Shown: positions 63,804 through 64,000 of the stretch, piece by piece
Numbering within the stretch: position 1 is the first letter of the stretch
How the letters are laid out: the number at the start of each line of letters is the position of its first letter
DNA from: Cloeon dipterum
Taxonomy: Eukaryota > Arthropoda > Insecta > Ephemeroptera > Baetidae
Reading direction: 5' to 3'
Assembly (NCBI RefSeq): GCF_949628265.1
Contig: NC_088786.1
Coordinates: 27,239,681-27,303,680, forward strand
Length of the DNA: 64,000 nt
The notes under the pieces: model-generated
Database searches by the model: none
What the model saw: only the letters and a program-made list of their open reading frames with translations
Told to the model about the DNA's origin: nothing
Position numbers and translations under genes: made by a program

Positions 63804-64000
63804 CTGGAAAATAAAGCATTTGGCTAGAAATCAATTCTGCTTGCGTAACAAGTGGGGTATCAAACGAGATTTATATATGCGGCTCTGAGTTTGCATTTGT
63901 GTGGCTACAGTCGTGCTAGAATATCACACAAAGCACATGAGAGATGAATTTACAAAGCAACGCGGCAATTTGTGCAATCAAATAATCTGCTCGTGACGTG
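63804..64000 (-). other. Epsin upstream intron
   Basis: The ATG at 63803 directly follows TTTCCAG, so this sequence is most likely the intron between a non-coding first exon (outside the window) and the first coding exon. Confidence 0.6.

Overview
The window is nuclear DNA of an arthropod, almost certainly an insect. It carries three Rebers-Riddiford (RR-1) cuticle-protein genes, animal housekeeping genes split by spliceosomal introns (several only 50-64 bp long), and the bilaterian microRNA mir-184 next to the insect-type epsin gene liquid facets. The intron sizes suggest a fairly compact genome. I cannot name the species from sequence alone.

Left part (1-17.2 kb), gene-dense. A BTB/POZ plus Pipsqueak-type HTH transcription factor enters from the left edge (+, 300-4434). 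It is followed by MTRES1 (-, mitochondrial RNA-binding S4-like protein), which shares a 244-bp divergent promoter with COX7A (+, cytochrome c oxidase subunit VIIa). COX7A converges tail to tail with IPMK (-, inositol polyphosphate multikinase). RpS29 (-) follows, divergent from Ada2b (+, a SAGA histone acetyltransferase adaptor). Exon phases agree at every junction I could resolve except one in Ada2b.

Middle part (17.2-33.7 kb). Three RR-1 cuticle genes lie in tandem on the minus strand (A 20029-21528, B 25473-26579, C 31083-33616). All share one plan: a first coding exon of 9-12 nt, a signal-peptide exon, and a chitin-binding exon. Each has a TATA box upstream of the start codon. They look like a small tandem family with individual promoters.

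Right part (33.7-59.5 kb). This is a roughly 26-kb protein-gene desert. Its clearest functional element is mir-184 on the minus strand (hairpin about 54710-54793, mature arm 54722-54743). Around it are a GC-rich block with a strong minus-strand 5' splice site (55388), a strong minus-strand TATA box (57873-57883), GA/CT-rich tracts, a diverged duplicated non-coding element (49.27 and 52.09 kb) with paired inverted GCAATAAA boxes, and an imperfect 36/30-bp inverted repeat at 37.6 kb. The desert is probably regulatory and host-transcript territory for mir-184.

Right edge (59.5-64 kb). The gene for epsin (liquid facets, -) has eleven coding exons encoding an ENTH domain, two ubiquitin-interacting motifs, a clathrin box and DPW/NPF motifs. 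One intron holds unassigned ORFs that may be a nested gene. I found no prokaryotic features, CRISPR arrays or convincing tRNA genes. The most interesting material is the mir-184 landscape rather than a new protein system.
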